DNA from: Botryosphaeria dothidea
Lineage: Eukaryota > Ascomycota > Dothideomycetes > Botryosphaeriales > Botryosphaeriaceae
DNA length: 64,000 nt
Direction: 5' to 3'
NCBI GenBank assembly: GCA_011503125.2
Contig: WWBZ02000033.1
Location: 1,178,001-1,242,000 of the forward strand
The notes below the pieces were generated by a model. It was not told the DNA's origin. It made no database searches and saw only the letters and a list, made by a program, of their open reading frames with translations. The position numbers and the translations under genes are program-made. This document shows positions 1 to 10,823 of this stretch, piece after piece (position 1 is the first letter of the stretch; every line of letters starts with the position of its first letter).

Positions 1-330
1 AAGTCCAACACCTAATATCTTTTGCGATTATCCCGGGAGAGGGGGTTGGGGTTAAGAGGCCCCCAAGCAATCTGGGATGATTGGCCGTGATCCGTCCCTT
101 TGCTCCAGATCAACACCTAAGAAAGGCAATTGGTTTACTACGCCCCCTCCCAGCAGCAAATAACAAGAAGAAGAAAAGACTCCAATCCCATGATTCTGAT
201 TCTCTACGCTGATCCGAAAGGGAATGCCTTGAAAATGATTTTTTTTCTCCCGCTTGTCCATGAGCCTTTATGCGCCATTTTGCCGTGATGATGAGATATA
301 AATAGAAGAGATGCTGCCCTCACGACATCA
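1..330. other. 3' flank, no gene seen
   Basis: This stretch lies downstream of the minus-strand gene ending at 331. It has one short open frame with no recognisable protein character. It is probably 3' untranslated and intergenic DNA. Confidence 0.5.
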
Positions 331-1603
331 TCATCGTGGCTTTGGGTCAATCGAGCTCAAGCACGACTCGAAGCATGCCAAGCCATCGCGCAAGTTATCT
401 TCGGAGTCAGCCACGACCGCGGCTCGGGGCTGCATCCGCGCAAGGATATAATCCATCCTGTAGCTCTGCGGGCGATGCTTAGATCCAAGGTTCACGTTGC
501 CGTGGAGATTCTCATGGAGATACCACCGCATGTGGTATACGATGAGCGCTTCGTTGAATCGCCGAACTTCCCGCTTGTCGGAGACATCGGCCTGGGTGAG
601 TGCGCGCAGCAGAGCCTTCCTCGGAGCGACCATCTGGTCGAAGATCACGGAGCTGCGCGCAACAATCCTTTTCTGAGAGTCCACATACTTATCTTGGAAG
701 CAGAGTCCAGGGACGATGCTCATGCGAAGCCAGACAGGTGCATCCTTCTTGCGGCAGGGGGGAAAGGCAGGCGGCGCAGCAGGCTTCTGCTTGGTGTTCC
801 CGTTGCCGGTCCGCTTCTTCTTTGGAGAGGCCTTTGCGGGGCTGTCTTCCTTGAATTTTCCGATGAGAACATCATGGCAAGGGATGCGCTGCTCCCTCGG
901 ATGGCACTCTTCAATAGCGAAGTCCCAGTCGTAGCCTACGATTCTGTCAGTGCTGCTCTGCAGCCATGGCAATACCATGGTCAACGTACCATGTTCTCCG
1001 AAGACCTTGGACCACACGTCGCGGAGGTGCATCATTCCCCACTGCGCGACGGGCGCTGCTGAAGTTCGCATTAGCATGCTGGTTGAGTGAGTGAGTGACA
1101 GTATTTAGGCTCACCATTGACGTCGTCAATGACCTGGAGAAGCGTGATCATCGTTGCGAGCCCACTAAATGACACGCGGTCTAGCGGACGCAGAGTATCG
1201 AGCTGGTCCACTGAAAGCATGCGAATGAACTGCTGAAGGATCTTGTTGGACTCAGCCAGAGTCGGTGGCTCACGGCCAGACGTAACCCGAGCCCTACAGC
1301 AACTTGTCAGAAATCAGTTCAAAGTGAATTGAAGTGCGTGACTTACAAACGAATGTCCTGTGAGTGATGAGCGGTTGCATCTTGAGGGTTACGCAGAGGG
1401 TTGTCGTCTGCTGGGTGCGCGACCTGGACGCGCTCACCATTGTCGTCGAAGAAGTAATGGTGGTTGCGACCCGCTGTGACAACATCGCCGGTCTCGGGGT
1501 TTATGAAGAGGCACTGAGTGGGGTCGCGTGGTACGACCGTATCCAGCGTGGCCGGAAAGGGGCCATGGGCGCCAAGGATGATGGGTCCAGGGCGGTTCGC
1601 CAT
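331..1603 (-). CDS. unrecognised fungal protein, three exons
   Basis: I do not recognise the family. Exons read 1603-1347, 1293-1115 and 1058-331 and join in frame across a GTAAGT...TAG intron and a GTGAGC...CAG intron, giving about 387 residues. The N-terminus is MANRPGPIILGAHG. The middle exon is helical with hydrophobic spacing, and the third exon carries a basic linker (PKKKR near residue 225) that could be a nuclear signal. No signal peptide or membrane segment is visible. The correct phase at both junctions and the good splice signals are the main support. It could be a nuclear or cytosolic protein specific to Pezizomycotina; the function is unknown. Confidence 0.7.
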
Positions 1604-2232
1604 CTCTCTTCGTATGCGGTACTATGCGACAAAAGTCTGAGCAAATAAGGGAGCTGTTAGTGAGGTTCAACTAAAAGGGTATTCTATGAGCCGCAGCTTA
1701 AGGACAAAGGAAAAAAAGAAAGAGGGATTGGGGTTTAAAATGATCTGGTCCTCAAGAGGCTCATCCGCAAAACTAAGCAGCTGCCAAACTTACCGTCCAC
1801 GTGCGCTTCATACTTCCTATTTTGGTTATAGCTGTCACCAGATCTTCCAATTGAGTATCATAGTACCTATCTTACAGTTAAAAATTGAATTTTTCGTCTT
1901 GTTGTGAATGTTATCAATGATCGCAGCAGCGACCAATCAGAACCCCCGCACGCCGCAATCACCCGGAGCTTTCAACCCACGCTCCATTTCCGAGGCGAAT
2001 GATTTAACTTAATAATTAGATGAACATGAGAGCTCCACTCTAATAAGCCGTATGAGACATCTTACTAGAACGATAATCGAGGTCGTCTTAGGATTCTCTT
2101 CCGCCTGACGCATGAATGTTAGTCAACGAACCAAAGGCTATAAAAGGCACATATCTGCCCTCAAATACCATATATAGCAAATCCTAAATTGGTAGAAACA
2201 ATATCAGTGTTACGTAAATATAAATATCCTTG
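1604..2232. other. AT-rich intergenic, nothing seen
   Basis: This is the upstream flank of the 331-1603 gene, with AT-rich stretches and no open frame of protein-like composition. A TATA-like tract (ggctataaaagg) lies near 2137-2148, but no gene can be attached to it. Confidence 0.5.
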
Positions 2233-2535
2233 TCAGGATATGGTCATCCAAAAATTATAGTAGGGTTGGAAACATTTGACTAAAATTTGAGAGTATATCG
2301 CAGCAACCTCGTCGAATTCGGGAGGAGTCCTAGTCTGGGAACAAAGTTGATTCCTTGCAAACATGTTTACATGTAGAATCAAAAAATCTTCTGCCCTACA
2401 CTGAGTTCGGCAAGGAAACCTATTCCAGCAATACTGGAACATATTGGGGCCACCGGCGGCCTTGCAAGCATCGTCCCACTTGCATTTGTCGAACAGGGCA
2501 TATCCAGCAGCATGAGCAGAGCACCAATAAAAGAG
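2233..2535 (-). other. cysteine-rich open segment, possible second exon
   Basis: A minus-strand frame is open from 2535 to 2233 and has no convincing start of its own. Its first 45 or so residues are cysteine-rich, with the pattern KC-x5-C-x8-(F)QYC-x5-C-x3-C, and include FDKCKWDDAC and NRFPCRTQC. It follows the secreted cysteine-rich frame at 2597-2818 on the same strand and resembles its spacing (KC-x7-C-x8-C-x8-CC-x3-C). It may be a second exon of that gene, a second copy of its domain, or the remains of a neighbour. No clean intron joins the two in frame by eye, so it is kept separate. Confidence 0.35.
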
Positions 2536-2596
2536 TTAAGGTCTACATTATCAAGAATATGAACTTTCAAGAACTTTCACCTGATGCTGGGGCTCA

Positions 2597-2818
2597 TCAT
2601 GATATGTAAAAGCATCCAATTGTGTGTCGCGGTGGTGATTGCAGGCAGCCTTTGTTACAGCATTGTTTTGGTGCTGTATATGTTGTACAATGGAATTGAC
2701 TAGAATATATAGGGCATACGCTGGTGATGCTACCGTGGCACTTGTAGTCGTGGTACAAGGCGCAAGTATTGCTGCCAACGGCGAGGACGAAGGCCAAAGT
2801 GAACGAAGTAGGCTTCAT
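2597..2818 (-). CDS. small secreted cysteine-rich protein candidate
   Basis: This 73-residue frame starts at ATG 2818. The first 20 residues look like a signal peptide (KPTSFTLAFVLAVGS, then TCA as a plausible cleavage site). The mature part has cysteines near residues 27, 35, 44, 53, 54, 58 and 69, including a CC pair and CNKGC. An odd count in the mature part and a weak C-terminus suggest that the gene may continue through an intron into the cysteine-rich frame at 2535-2233. Size, signal peptide and cysteine density fit fungal small secreted proteins of the effector or antimicrobial type. No family is recognised and the 3' structure is unresolved. Confidence 0.5.
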   Translation of the reverse strand: MKPTSFTLAFVLAVGSNTCALYHDYKCHGSITSVCPIYSSQFHCTTYTAPKQCCNKGCLQSPPRHTIGCFYIS

Positions 2819-2957
2819 GTTGCTGTTAGTTGGAAGGAAGAAGAGTAATTCTCCGAGCCTGAGTGAGTAAAGTTTCTCCCAAAAAGTTTTCCTCGCCAGG
2901 CCGGTTCTGAACTTTTATTTATTGCTGATTCTGATATTTCTCTAATGGGAACAAGCG

Positions 2958-3297
2958 TCACTGAATCGACCGCCAACGGTGACTTCCGTCAAATGTTGAA
3001 GAAATCTTTCCGTCGTCGTATCGTGAATTTGAGCTCGATGTGGGCTCCGAAAACCAGAAGGAAAAGCTATTAACATCTTCATGAGTTAGTTTCGGGCAAG
3101 GACTGTCTTTTCGCTGCTTTGCTGCCTCTGTGACGGTCTCATGGCATGCTTTGTAGACGGGCCTACCCGCAGTGGCATATGCACGATAGGTGGTCCACTT
3201 TCGCAGCTTGTGCAAGAGTTCCACAGCGGCACATAGAAGGAAGGTGGTGTAGCATGACTCATTGCTTGCAATCTCGCTTTCAAAGTAAGCCTAGAGC
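2958..3297 (-). pseudogene. unattached 3'-terminal exon or gene fragment
   Basis: A minus-strand segment reads openly from a possible acceptor (CTCTAG near 3298) to TGA at 2958. It includes YFESEIASNESCY, LLCAAVELLHKLRKW and KLTHEDVNSFSFWF, about 110 residues with protein-like composition. No start codon, signal or clear upstream exon is visible. The next upstream open stretch (about 3510-3375) has an ATG but ends in a stop. It could be the last exon of a gene whose 5' part has decayed, or chance. Family not recognised. Confidence 0.25.
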
Positions 3298-4252
3298 CTC
3301 ACGCGGGAATACCCGTTGTTATGTCAGGCGCTGATGTCAGCGTACGATGGCAAGGACATGTTGCATCAGCAGGTAATGGGCCATTCTTTGCCCATGGAGT
3401 CTTCGACACTCTTGCTCCTGCTATCCACATTCGCACAACTCATTAGACTGCCAAGACACTGTCGGTTGCCTACTTGGAGCCTCGATGGAGTTTTTCCTGG
3501 CATAGAAACTCCGAGGTTACACTGCTGTCAGCACAATTCCTTGGCAAGTGGGGCGACGCAGTGAGGTTCCTATTGTGGGGTTTTTATGGGACAATGAGTC
3601 AGTATCCCCGACTGCTACGGTACCTACGCCGCAGATGACCGCACGCATAGCTTGATCTGGAAGTGTGAAGGACAACAAATTTGGGTATTTACCTACACTG
3701 TGAAGAGAAAAAACTCTCATAAAAGCTCAGAAGCTCTGAGGAATGATGTCTACTGGTTCATGACACTCAATAGTCATGCTGAAAAGCGAAATCAGTGTGA
3801 GACACAATTTGTCGTGCTCATCAGATGCAGGTCCACATGGATTCAGTAGATTCAGCCTCTCTTGAAAACTGTAATAGTCAGAATGTTCCCTGTGCTGTGT
3901 TTGTAGCCCTTTGTGATTACGAGCAGTTTCTCCGCATGATGCTGTTGTAGGTCCAGCTTGAATCAGCTCAACGACCGTGCATTATCCGTAGTTCGCGAAC
4001 ATGGCTGCCATTGCTCTAGTTTAGGAGCTCAGAGGACTTTGATGTAGGAATCCATAGTTGTTCTTTTGATTGATTTCGTTGAAGACTACTCGAATTTCTC
4101 CGGACGATTCATACAAGCACTACTTCTATTCGTTTTCGAGAGCACGGTCGGGCAGTCGCATCAGTGCTGCGATGGCACTGTTGTATTAATACGCGGAGGA
4201 AGACACCAACAAAAAAACACACACCAGCTTTGGATTTTAACTCACAATCGAT
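3298..4252. other. intergenic, nothing firm
   Basis: Only short open frames without protein character occur on either strand. It includes the promoter of the secreted protein starting at 4253; an AT-rich stretch (ttgtattaatac) lies near 4181-4192. Confidence 0.45.
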
Positions 4253-4607
4253 ATGAAGCTTATCTCGCTGGCTCTCATTTTCTCACTTGCAATAATTGGC
4301 TTCGTCGTAAGCTTTCCCTATTTAGACCCGGTGGGAAACGTTCGGCTGATGAATATCCAGTGCTCCCTTGGGCAAGACTGCTGCTGGAGAGACATGTACG
4401 CCTGTGACAGGCAACACTCAATCCTCAACCGCACAAAGTGCGATTCAAACAAGCATGCAGTGCAAATGTGTGACCGGACCATTATTTCGTCGGCTCAATG
4501 TGTAAGTTCATCGTCAATTGTTGCTCTTTTCCGACGCGGTGCTAACGACTCTACAGGATGCCGATTGTTGTTCCTTCAGCAAGAAGGTGGGTATCGCATG
4601 CGCGTAG
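4253..4607 (+). CDS. ten-cysteine small secreted protein
   Basis: Two exons, 4253-4501 and 4557-4607, are separated by a 55-base intron with textbook signals (GTAAGT, branch GCTAAC, CTACAG). The product is 99 residues. Residues 1-20 form a signal peptide with a long hydrophobic core. The mature chain has ten cysteines (37, 43, 44, 51, 63, 73, 83, 87, 88, 98). Two segments look alike: QC-x4-DCC-x6-C at 36-51 and QC-x2-DCC-x9-C at 82-98. C...CC...C spacing is typical of disulphide-knotted secreted peptides. This suggests an apoplastic effector or antimicrobial peptide, but that role is inference. A weaker second donor (AAG/GTGGGT) near 4587 could extend the gene. Confidence 0.7.
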
Positions 4608-5556
4608 AGAGCCAAAAAAGACAAAACTTGGCAAGGTGGTTTGAGTCGTCGAGTGCAGAATGGATAGAAGGTAGTGACGCATTAGACGCGCAGTTGGCTG
4701 TAAACTGCGAGGCTTTCTAGCCTGACAGCTCATCAAGACGTATGTACGTACCTTAGTCAACTGCACAATGACTGCCGTGCTATAAATATGAATGACGCAG
4801 TGGTATCTCAAGTAAGCTTCTGATTTCCGTGCCAAGTGCCAGTACGAACCGGGTTTGCACAGTCAAAATACGAAGGAATGTCTTGGCCTACGTAAGCTCT
4901 AGCGCAATCATTGTTTGGATTTGACTCCGAGGAAAAGGGCACAGTTGGTCAGCTGCGAGCCACTTACTTTTTGACAAGTTCCTTGCAATGATTTCCTGTT
5001 TCTTGGCCCGAAGGCGTTGCGATGGTCGTTGCCACATGTCGACGCGATCAAGTAATGGCAACGAGGCAGAGATAAAAATCGTACGATGGAGAGCAGCAGG
5101 CCCAAACGGCTTTTGATTCATGGCCAGGTTACTCTCAGCTGAAGTTACGTGTCGCACGGGCGGGGAAGCGGAGATGCCACCGGAACCCTGCCATACCAAC
5201 CGGGAGCGAGGAGATCTCCTAAGCGAGTAATAATCTCGCCGCGGAATACAAATCGACGGGGAAGGGGTCTTCTCTCTGCATGAAACAAAGCTAAAGACTT
5301 TAAGGTTTTCGGGTAACTGCCGTTGCGCGCGATCGTCGCTTTTCGCGCATTGTATGGGTGGTGGGTTGCTACTTTATCGTACATACAGTACAGTCCAGGC
5401 AAATGTGGTGCATTTCCCTCGTTGCTGTGGTATCTACAGTGCTTGCTCATTACTCTCGACGACTGCTTAGACGTGCAAATATAGAAATGTCGTGAATGAG
5501 CGCGGGTATATGCGCCGATGAACGTGGATATCGAACCAAAATGCCGCGTGACGGTT
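4608..5556. other. intergenic, nothing firm
   Basis: A 143-residue minus-strand open frame at 5145-5576 overlaps the end of the next gene. It has a composition (many R, H, S, P) typical of a non-coding frame, so no gene is called here. Confidence 0.5.
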
Positions 5557-6902
5557 TTAAACGTTGCGCTCGCCAAACTCCAAGCCCCTACGCTTGTTCT
5601 CGCCCATTGTGTCTTCCACGCTTTCGATGTCGATTGTTTGCTTCACAAGAATACCATACTGCGGCGCAAAATCCGGCACGTCGGCAATGGGTTCCGGCTG
5701 CCGGATGATTTGCTCGGTGCTGCTGGTATCCGTGTCCGACTTCTTTCCGCTTCCGTACTCGTTCTTGTAGCTGTGCTGCGTAGAAGAGTATGCTCTCGAC
5801 CCGAGTTCGACAGATCCCCCTGGGTAGGTGTGCGTGAGCTCGTTGTCCATGTATCCGCCTGTCCACATCTTCTTGGTGAAGAGTGGCCGGATCTGGGGCG
5901 CATTGGTGACGAAGATAGCCACAACGCATTCCCGGACACCCCAGATGGCTGGAGTAGCGGGATCGGCATTCTTGGTTGGCTTGTTAGTATGGATGGCATT
6001 CATGCAATGGAGAAGTTGAGCATACCTTGAAAACAAACATCACTCGCAAGGTGGCAGCAACCATGACGAAGACACTGGCCCCGAGGAGAATGATCAGATG
6101 GAGCTTCTTGTAGAAAGAGATCTTCGCAGTAAAAATCATCTGTAGTTGAATCTTGTCAGCGTTGTTCTTCCGTAGGCTCTCTTCCACAACTTACCGGCAT
6201 GGGGATGCAGATAATCACTGCATCAGTGAAGATGTTGAGGACGACCTGGACCAGGTACCAGATCGGACTCTCGTGGTTACAGATTGCTAAATGCACTCAG
6301 CGTTTGTTCGAACGGTGTCTGGTTGGCTTTCACTTACGCCCTGGATTGGGGTTGAGCTGCCAATTCTGGTTGAACGGCCGGCAAGTGCACATAATCACAA
6401 GAAACTCGACCAGCCAGGTTCCCACCACGAGAGCAATCACCGGCTTGATAAAGTGCGCGGCTGGTAGTCCACGCGTAATTCGTTCCAGAAAGTAGACCAT
6501 GCACAGCTTCATGGTCCAGATAGTTCCGGTGTAAGTGACGTGGCCGACGACGAAACACTTGGAGCCAATGACTTTTCTGGCCGCTTCCGCCGGATTGATG
6601 TTGATGCGCCATTCCTCCGTCAAGTTGCTGTTGTCGCCATGAGTACTGACTACGTGAGCCATGCCTGCCATAACGAGGAACAGTGACTAGTTTTGTTTGT
6701 CAGTTACACGTCAAAGCACGGCACGAGTTTTACCCACTAGAGCTATCATCATGAGGAAATCGTCTTTATGCAAGTGCCTGATTCCGACCAACTTCGCCTG
6801 AGTGATGATTCGTAGCGCAACAAGTGAGATGGCCACAGCGGCCTCCGCCCAGGTCTCTGAGATGACCTGGGAGGTCGGGGTGACGTTGGTGTTGGAAGCC
6901 AT
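5557..6902 (-). CDS. rhodopsin-domain (PTH11-like) integral membrane protein
   Basis: Five exons (6902-6738, 6686-6338, 6286-6195, 6139-6026, 5970-5557) join in frame to about 377 residues. The first six exon segments form hydrophobic helices of a seven-helix bundle: ETWAEAAVAISLVALR, DDFLMMIALSLFLVMAG, the long segment around residues 115-160, the ICNHESPIWYLVQ loop and helix, and LHLIILLGASVFVMVAA. The RPFNQNW and CNHESPIW motifs between helices are characteristic of the fungal rhodopsin domain (PF20684-type) found in PTH11-like receptors and in proteins encoded by toxin-cluster genes. The C-terminal 110 residues are hydrophilic and probably cytoplasmic. Ligand and role are unknown; there is no CFEM domain. 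Confidence 0.82.
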
Positions 6903-9900
6903 GCGGGCGTCGCTGAAGAAGTGCGGTCTTCTGCATGTAAAGAGAGTCTACCCAAAGGCCAATGCTACGGATCGAGAGGCCAAGTGCGGAGTGTCGAGGT
7001 CATAAGAAGAAAAAGCAAAGACAATGACCGAATAATGAGGCGGGCGCGTCTTATGCTTAAATCTCGCTTTTAGCCTGCAGTTGGCAGTCGAGGGACCCTG
7101 GAGGCTCCCATGGGGAGCAGACAGGGAGTTCGCAAATCATCAGCAACGGGCGCTGAGGCTTGTGAATTAACGTTGGTACCCATCAGGGACGAGGGGCTCT
7201 GCGGACCGTGCGCTGCAAAGAGCATAGTTGACCGGGGCGAGCGAGGCAGAGAAGACACCTGATGAGATCTGCACAGGTCCCTGATGCCCAAGCACGATGC
7301 AAGCTGGGGTTATCTTGGTGTTCCTGGGAGGCTGTGATGCCATAGGCCGAGGAAGATTCCCGATCCGCGGCCATTTTGCTGACAGGACGCCACAGCGCCG
7401 CACTAGCAACAAGCTTAGCTTAGGTTCTTACGCCCTCCCGCGGTGGATGCCTAACGTCTCACCCTCTCTTCAAGTTTTCTGGCCAAAAGCAGGCTGGTCA
7501 TCATTCGGGTCAGATTCATGACTCGGACCAATGACGATCTGCGCAATGCTGCGCCGGCTCTGCACAGCTGAAGCAAGAATAAGTGGCGGGCAATTGCCGG
7601 TCGGTCAGCCGCTGATCTCTTCGGCAACCCGTTATGGTGTTGGAGAAAGATGACCTGACCTTCTGTCCACTAGTAAAGGCAACACTACCCGACCGTCGAC
7701 GAGGGTGCGCTGAGGGGATGCCGTCCGGACTGCAGAGTATACTCGGCTCTTCCACACTCTTCTTCGACGCATCTCGCGCCCGACCGAGCAAGTGATCGGT
7801 CGGGGCTGTGCACACACTTCGATCCGACTTATATCTCGGACGTGCACGCTGTCCTCGAAAATCATGCAGATCTTCCGTCGTACCTGACTGCTCTCTGGCC
7901 AATGCCACCACTCTGTGCGGGGTCCTCCTCTCTTCGTGATCGCCGCACCACCATGTATCCCGGAGTTGGGCTCGAAAGTTCTTCGTACTTGGCTTGCGAG
8001 AGCACGTGGCTGCCTGATTTTCGAGTCAGTCATTTGCGGACCCCAAATTTCCGAAAATCTATCTTGAAGTGCGCTATGTCGTAGCTCTTCGTAGGGTGGG
8101 CAACTTAACTCTGTACAGAGCATAATGCGAAGCTCAGGCTGTAAGCTCCTTCTAGCTGTCTCCTGAGGAAGAACACAAAGCATAACTCAGATGCATAGCA
8201 ACAACCCGCCCGATGACATCAGGAGCAACATGTTCGCAGCTGCTTTGAGCCTTGCCACGCGAATTAAGGTTCGAGGGACTGACCTCCGACATCCGAAAAT
8301 GCCTGCGACTTGCCGTTGTCCCTGGCGGGGAAGTGGGCACGTCCGCCGGGGATATGGGCCGATCGAGCTTCATATTTGAGAAACCCGTCTGCCATATCAC
8401 AGAACCCTTTCGACCCTCCTCAGGCCTTCTGTGTATCCCCCCTGGCTGGAGATGCGGGGCCGAGCACCAGAAGATAACCCCACTTCGCCGTATACGCCCT
8501 CATTGGTCGTCACAATCTCCCATCTTTTTCATTGCCGGAAGTTACTGAGGCTATCGGGACGCGCCCGATACTCAAGCTTCTCTGACAATCTCCGTATGAA
8601 GGCTATATCTCTTTCCCTGTATATTTGATTCTCTATTACAATCAAATGAATCATCACCACCGTCATAAGCTGCTGTATGAACTGAATACCCATTTGTTCT
8701 GTAATGCGGAAGCTCAGTGCCAGTGTATCTCACTCATCAAATGGAAATAGGGCAGATGTCACCAGAAAAGCGAAGCGGGTATATCGCCTCCCTTTACAAT
8801 TTGAGAATTCAAATCATTACATCATTCCTGTATCTTATTGCAGAAAATTCCGACGCCACCGGAAACAGCCTTGACACCATGAATGATCTGAAGTCGGTGC
8901 GGGCGCGTCACTGGGACCCTGTCGCCGTTGGCAGGCCCGGAAGTGGCCCGATCACCTCGGTACATTGCGATCACGAATATACCAGGACGAACCCATTCTT
9001 CAGGCCACCTGCTCCACCATGGATATCAAGTGGCGAGACAGGCGAAAGCGGGCCGATGTGAGTTGATTCTTATCGATGAGGACTCGCTCGGGAAATAGAG
9101 TCCTACCCAGTCCCTGTAGAGAGTGGGGTTCAAGAGATCGTCAACAATATGAACATGGCGAGTTTCAGAGTTTCTATACAAGCAAATGTACTATTGGAGT
9201 ATGCTGGGGGTATCTGAGCAATCAATTCGCAAGCACCCTTTTTCTTTTCGGATCACACTCCCAAAACAGTATATGGGAAAAATCTTGCCGGCCAGATTCG
9301 ATTCGCCCCGCTCCATAAGCACCATTTAGCGCGCCTATCTGATACGTGCCCTTGCTCGGCAATTTCCTGCTGATAGTCCTCAGCGTAAGTTTAAGAACAA
9401 ATTGCGGTACTCTTATCCAGCAAAGCAGCGAAGTCTTTTTTGTGCCTAAAAGTTGATTGCTGGACGGCCTGAAACCACAACGACGATTCCAAAAATATGC
9501 GACCACTGAGGGGTATTCGGAAGTCTCTCAATCCAAACATGACCCTGATAGATTCTCAAAAGCTTGTTTGTTCCACCCCAAGTCCGTGAACATGACGTAA
9601 TAACGGCACCATCAAGAAAACAAACTGTACTGCTGAAATCTCAAGGGCGGATGCCGGGCCTACAGACGTAGTGTCATCCTTTCACAAGGATCGGCACAAA
9701 CGAAAAACTTCTTTCTGGCCATAAACTTGCTTGTCCATCCTCTCTGGAAGGTATGTGCTTTTTTTTTTTTTTTACCTCATCATAGACACAGATATCGCAG
9801 AAGTTCCAGAGAACGACCAGCTTTCTCAATTCGGTTTACATATAATTTCTATTACAGGGGCGGCTACAGACAACGAAGCAAGATCGGTCGTTGGGTATGT

Positions 9901-10123
9901 TCTCTGTGCACTTCGGCAGGGGTTATTGAAGAGCTGCAGTTTCGTGCATTTGTTCCATCAGCCTGCAGTCTGTTGTTGCGACACCCAAACATATCGTCGA
10001 GAATTTCGTCAGTCGTAAGCGGGCAAATAGCTTGGCAATCCCGTTGCCCGTCCCCACATGAAGACATCACTCCAATAATTCCACCTCACAGTGGTCGCCG
10101 TTGCTTTGTTGTGGCTGACGGTA
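6903..10123. other. long gene-poor stretch
   Basis: More than 3 kb without a supportable gene. Overlapping open frames on both strands at 7516-8183 have no conserved character. A 114-residue plus-strand frame at 8717-9061 lacks introns, signal or known motifs. A run of 15 T residues occurs at 9759-9773. No terminal repeats or transposase-like sequence were seen. Confidence 0.45.
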
Positions 10124-10823
10124 TCAATTCGCAGCAGCGCCTCCCTTCGCGTTTTGAACAATGAAGTCAGCAGCTTCGTCAGCGTCACCTCCATAGCTCA
10201 AGTGCGGCGCCAAAACGACGGCCTGACCCGCGCAAATGAGGTCGCCGTTGGCGCAGATGACTTTCTGGTTCTGGATCTGGGCGACGGGGTCCGGGTTGTC
10301 TGGGTCGCCAAAGATGACAGCCGACGAGACCGCGGACGCGGTGGCGGCGTCCAGTTGCTCCGCAGCATTGTGGACGAGCTGCCCTCCCTGACTGTCCCTG
10401 ACATCAGTTGACTGGAATAGGACAACACGTGGTCACATGGGTGTAGACGTACCTGTATCCAGCCATGACGACGTCAGAATCCGGGCAGTCCGTGACTGCT
10501 TGGGTGACCATCTGAGCCATGTCCTTGCTTCCGCCAGCGTCTCCGCCGGCAAGGAACCCGGCGACGTTGGCGGGGTAATCGACACCCTGGAAGTCGACGT
10601 TCCCGGCTCCCATTTGGGCTTCCAGCGCGTCCTGAAGCGGCGGGCCCGCAATGAGGCCGATCGGCGGGGGTTCGGTGGTGCCCCTAGCGAAAATGACCAC
10701 CATAGCCTTGCAGTCAGCACCGGCCTGGCGGCTGATCATGCCGTTCCTGAGGTTTCCATCAAAAGGCACAGCGGCCACCAGGGCCAGCAGGCTGAAAAGA
10801 GGGACGGAGGTGAGGTGGACCAT
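10124..10823 (-). CDS. cutinase (CE5 serine esterase)
   Basis: The enzyme hydrolyses cutin polyester and related short esters outside the cell (EC 3.1.1.74). Two exons, 10823-10453 and 10391-10124, meet inside the codon of the catalytic serine. With donor GTACGT and acceptor GGGACAG the join reads GYSQGGQ. The product is 212 residues, the usual size. Residues 1-18 are a signal peptide. The family blocks are present: VIFARGTTE, the nucleophile Ser124 in GYSQG, Asp174 in CANGDLIC and His187 in PHLSYG. Cysteines fit the two conserved disulphides. A nearby acceptor would give GYRDSQGG and destroy the motif, so the chosen one is preferred. It is probably a plant-surface degrading enzyme. No cis elements were assigned. 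Confidence 0.93.

Noticed and set aside
5145..5576. 143-residue minus-strand open frame
   Set aside because: It overlaps the end of a well-supported gene and has no motif, signal or protein-like composition.
7516..8183. 183-residue minus-strand open frame
   Set aside because: Composition rich in Arg/Ser/Pro, no motif and overlapping frames on both strands; judged non-coding.
8717..9061. 114-residue plus-strand frame in AT-rich DNA
   Set aside because: No signal peptide, motif, introns or start context.
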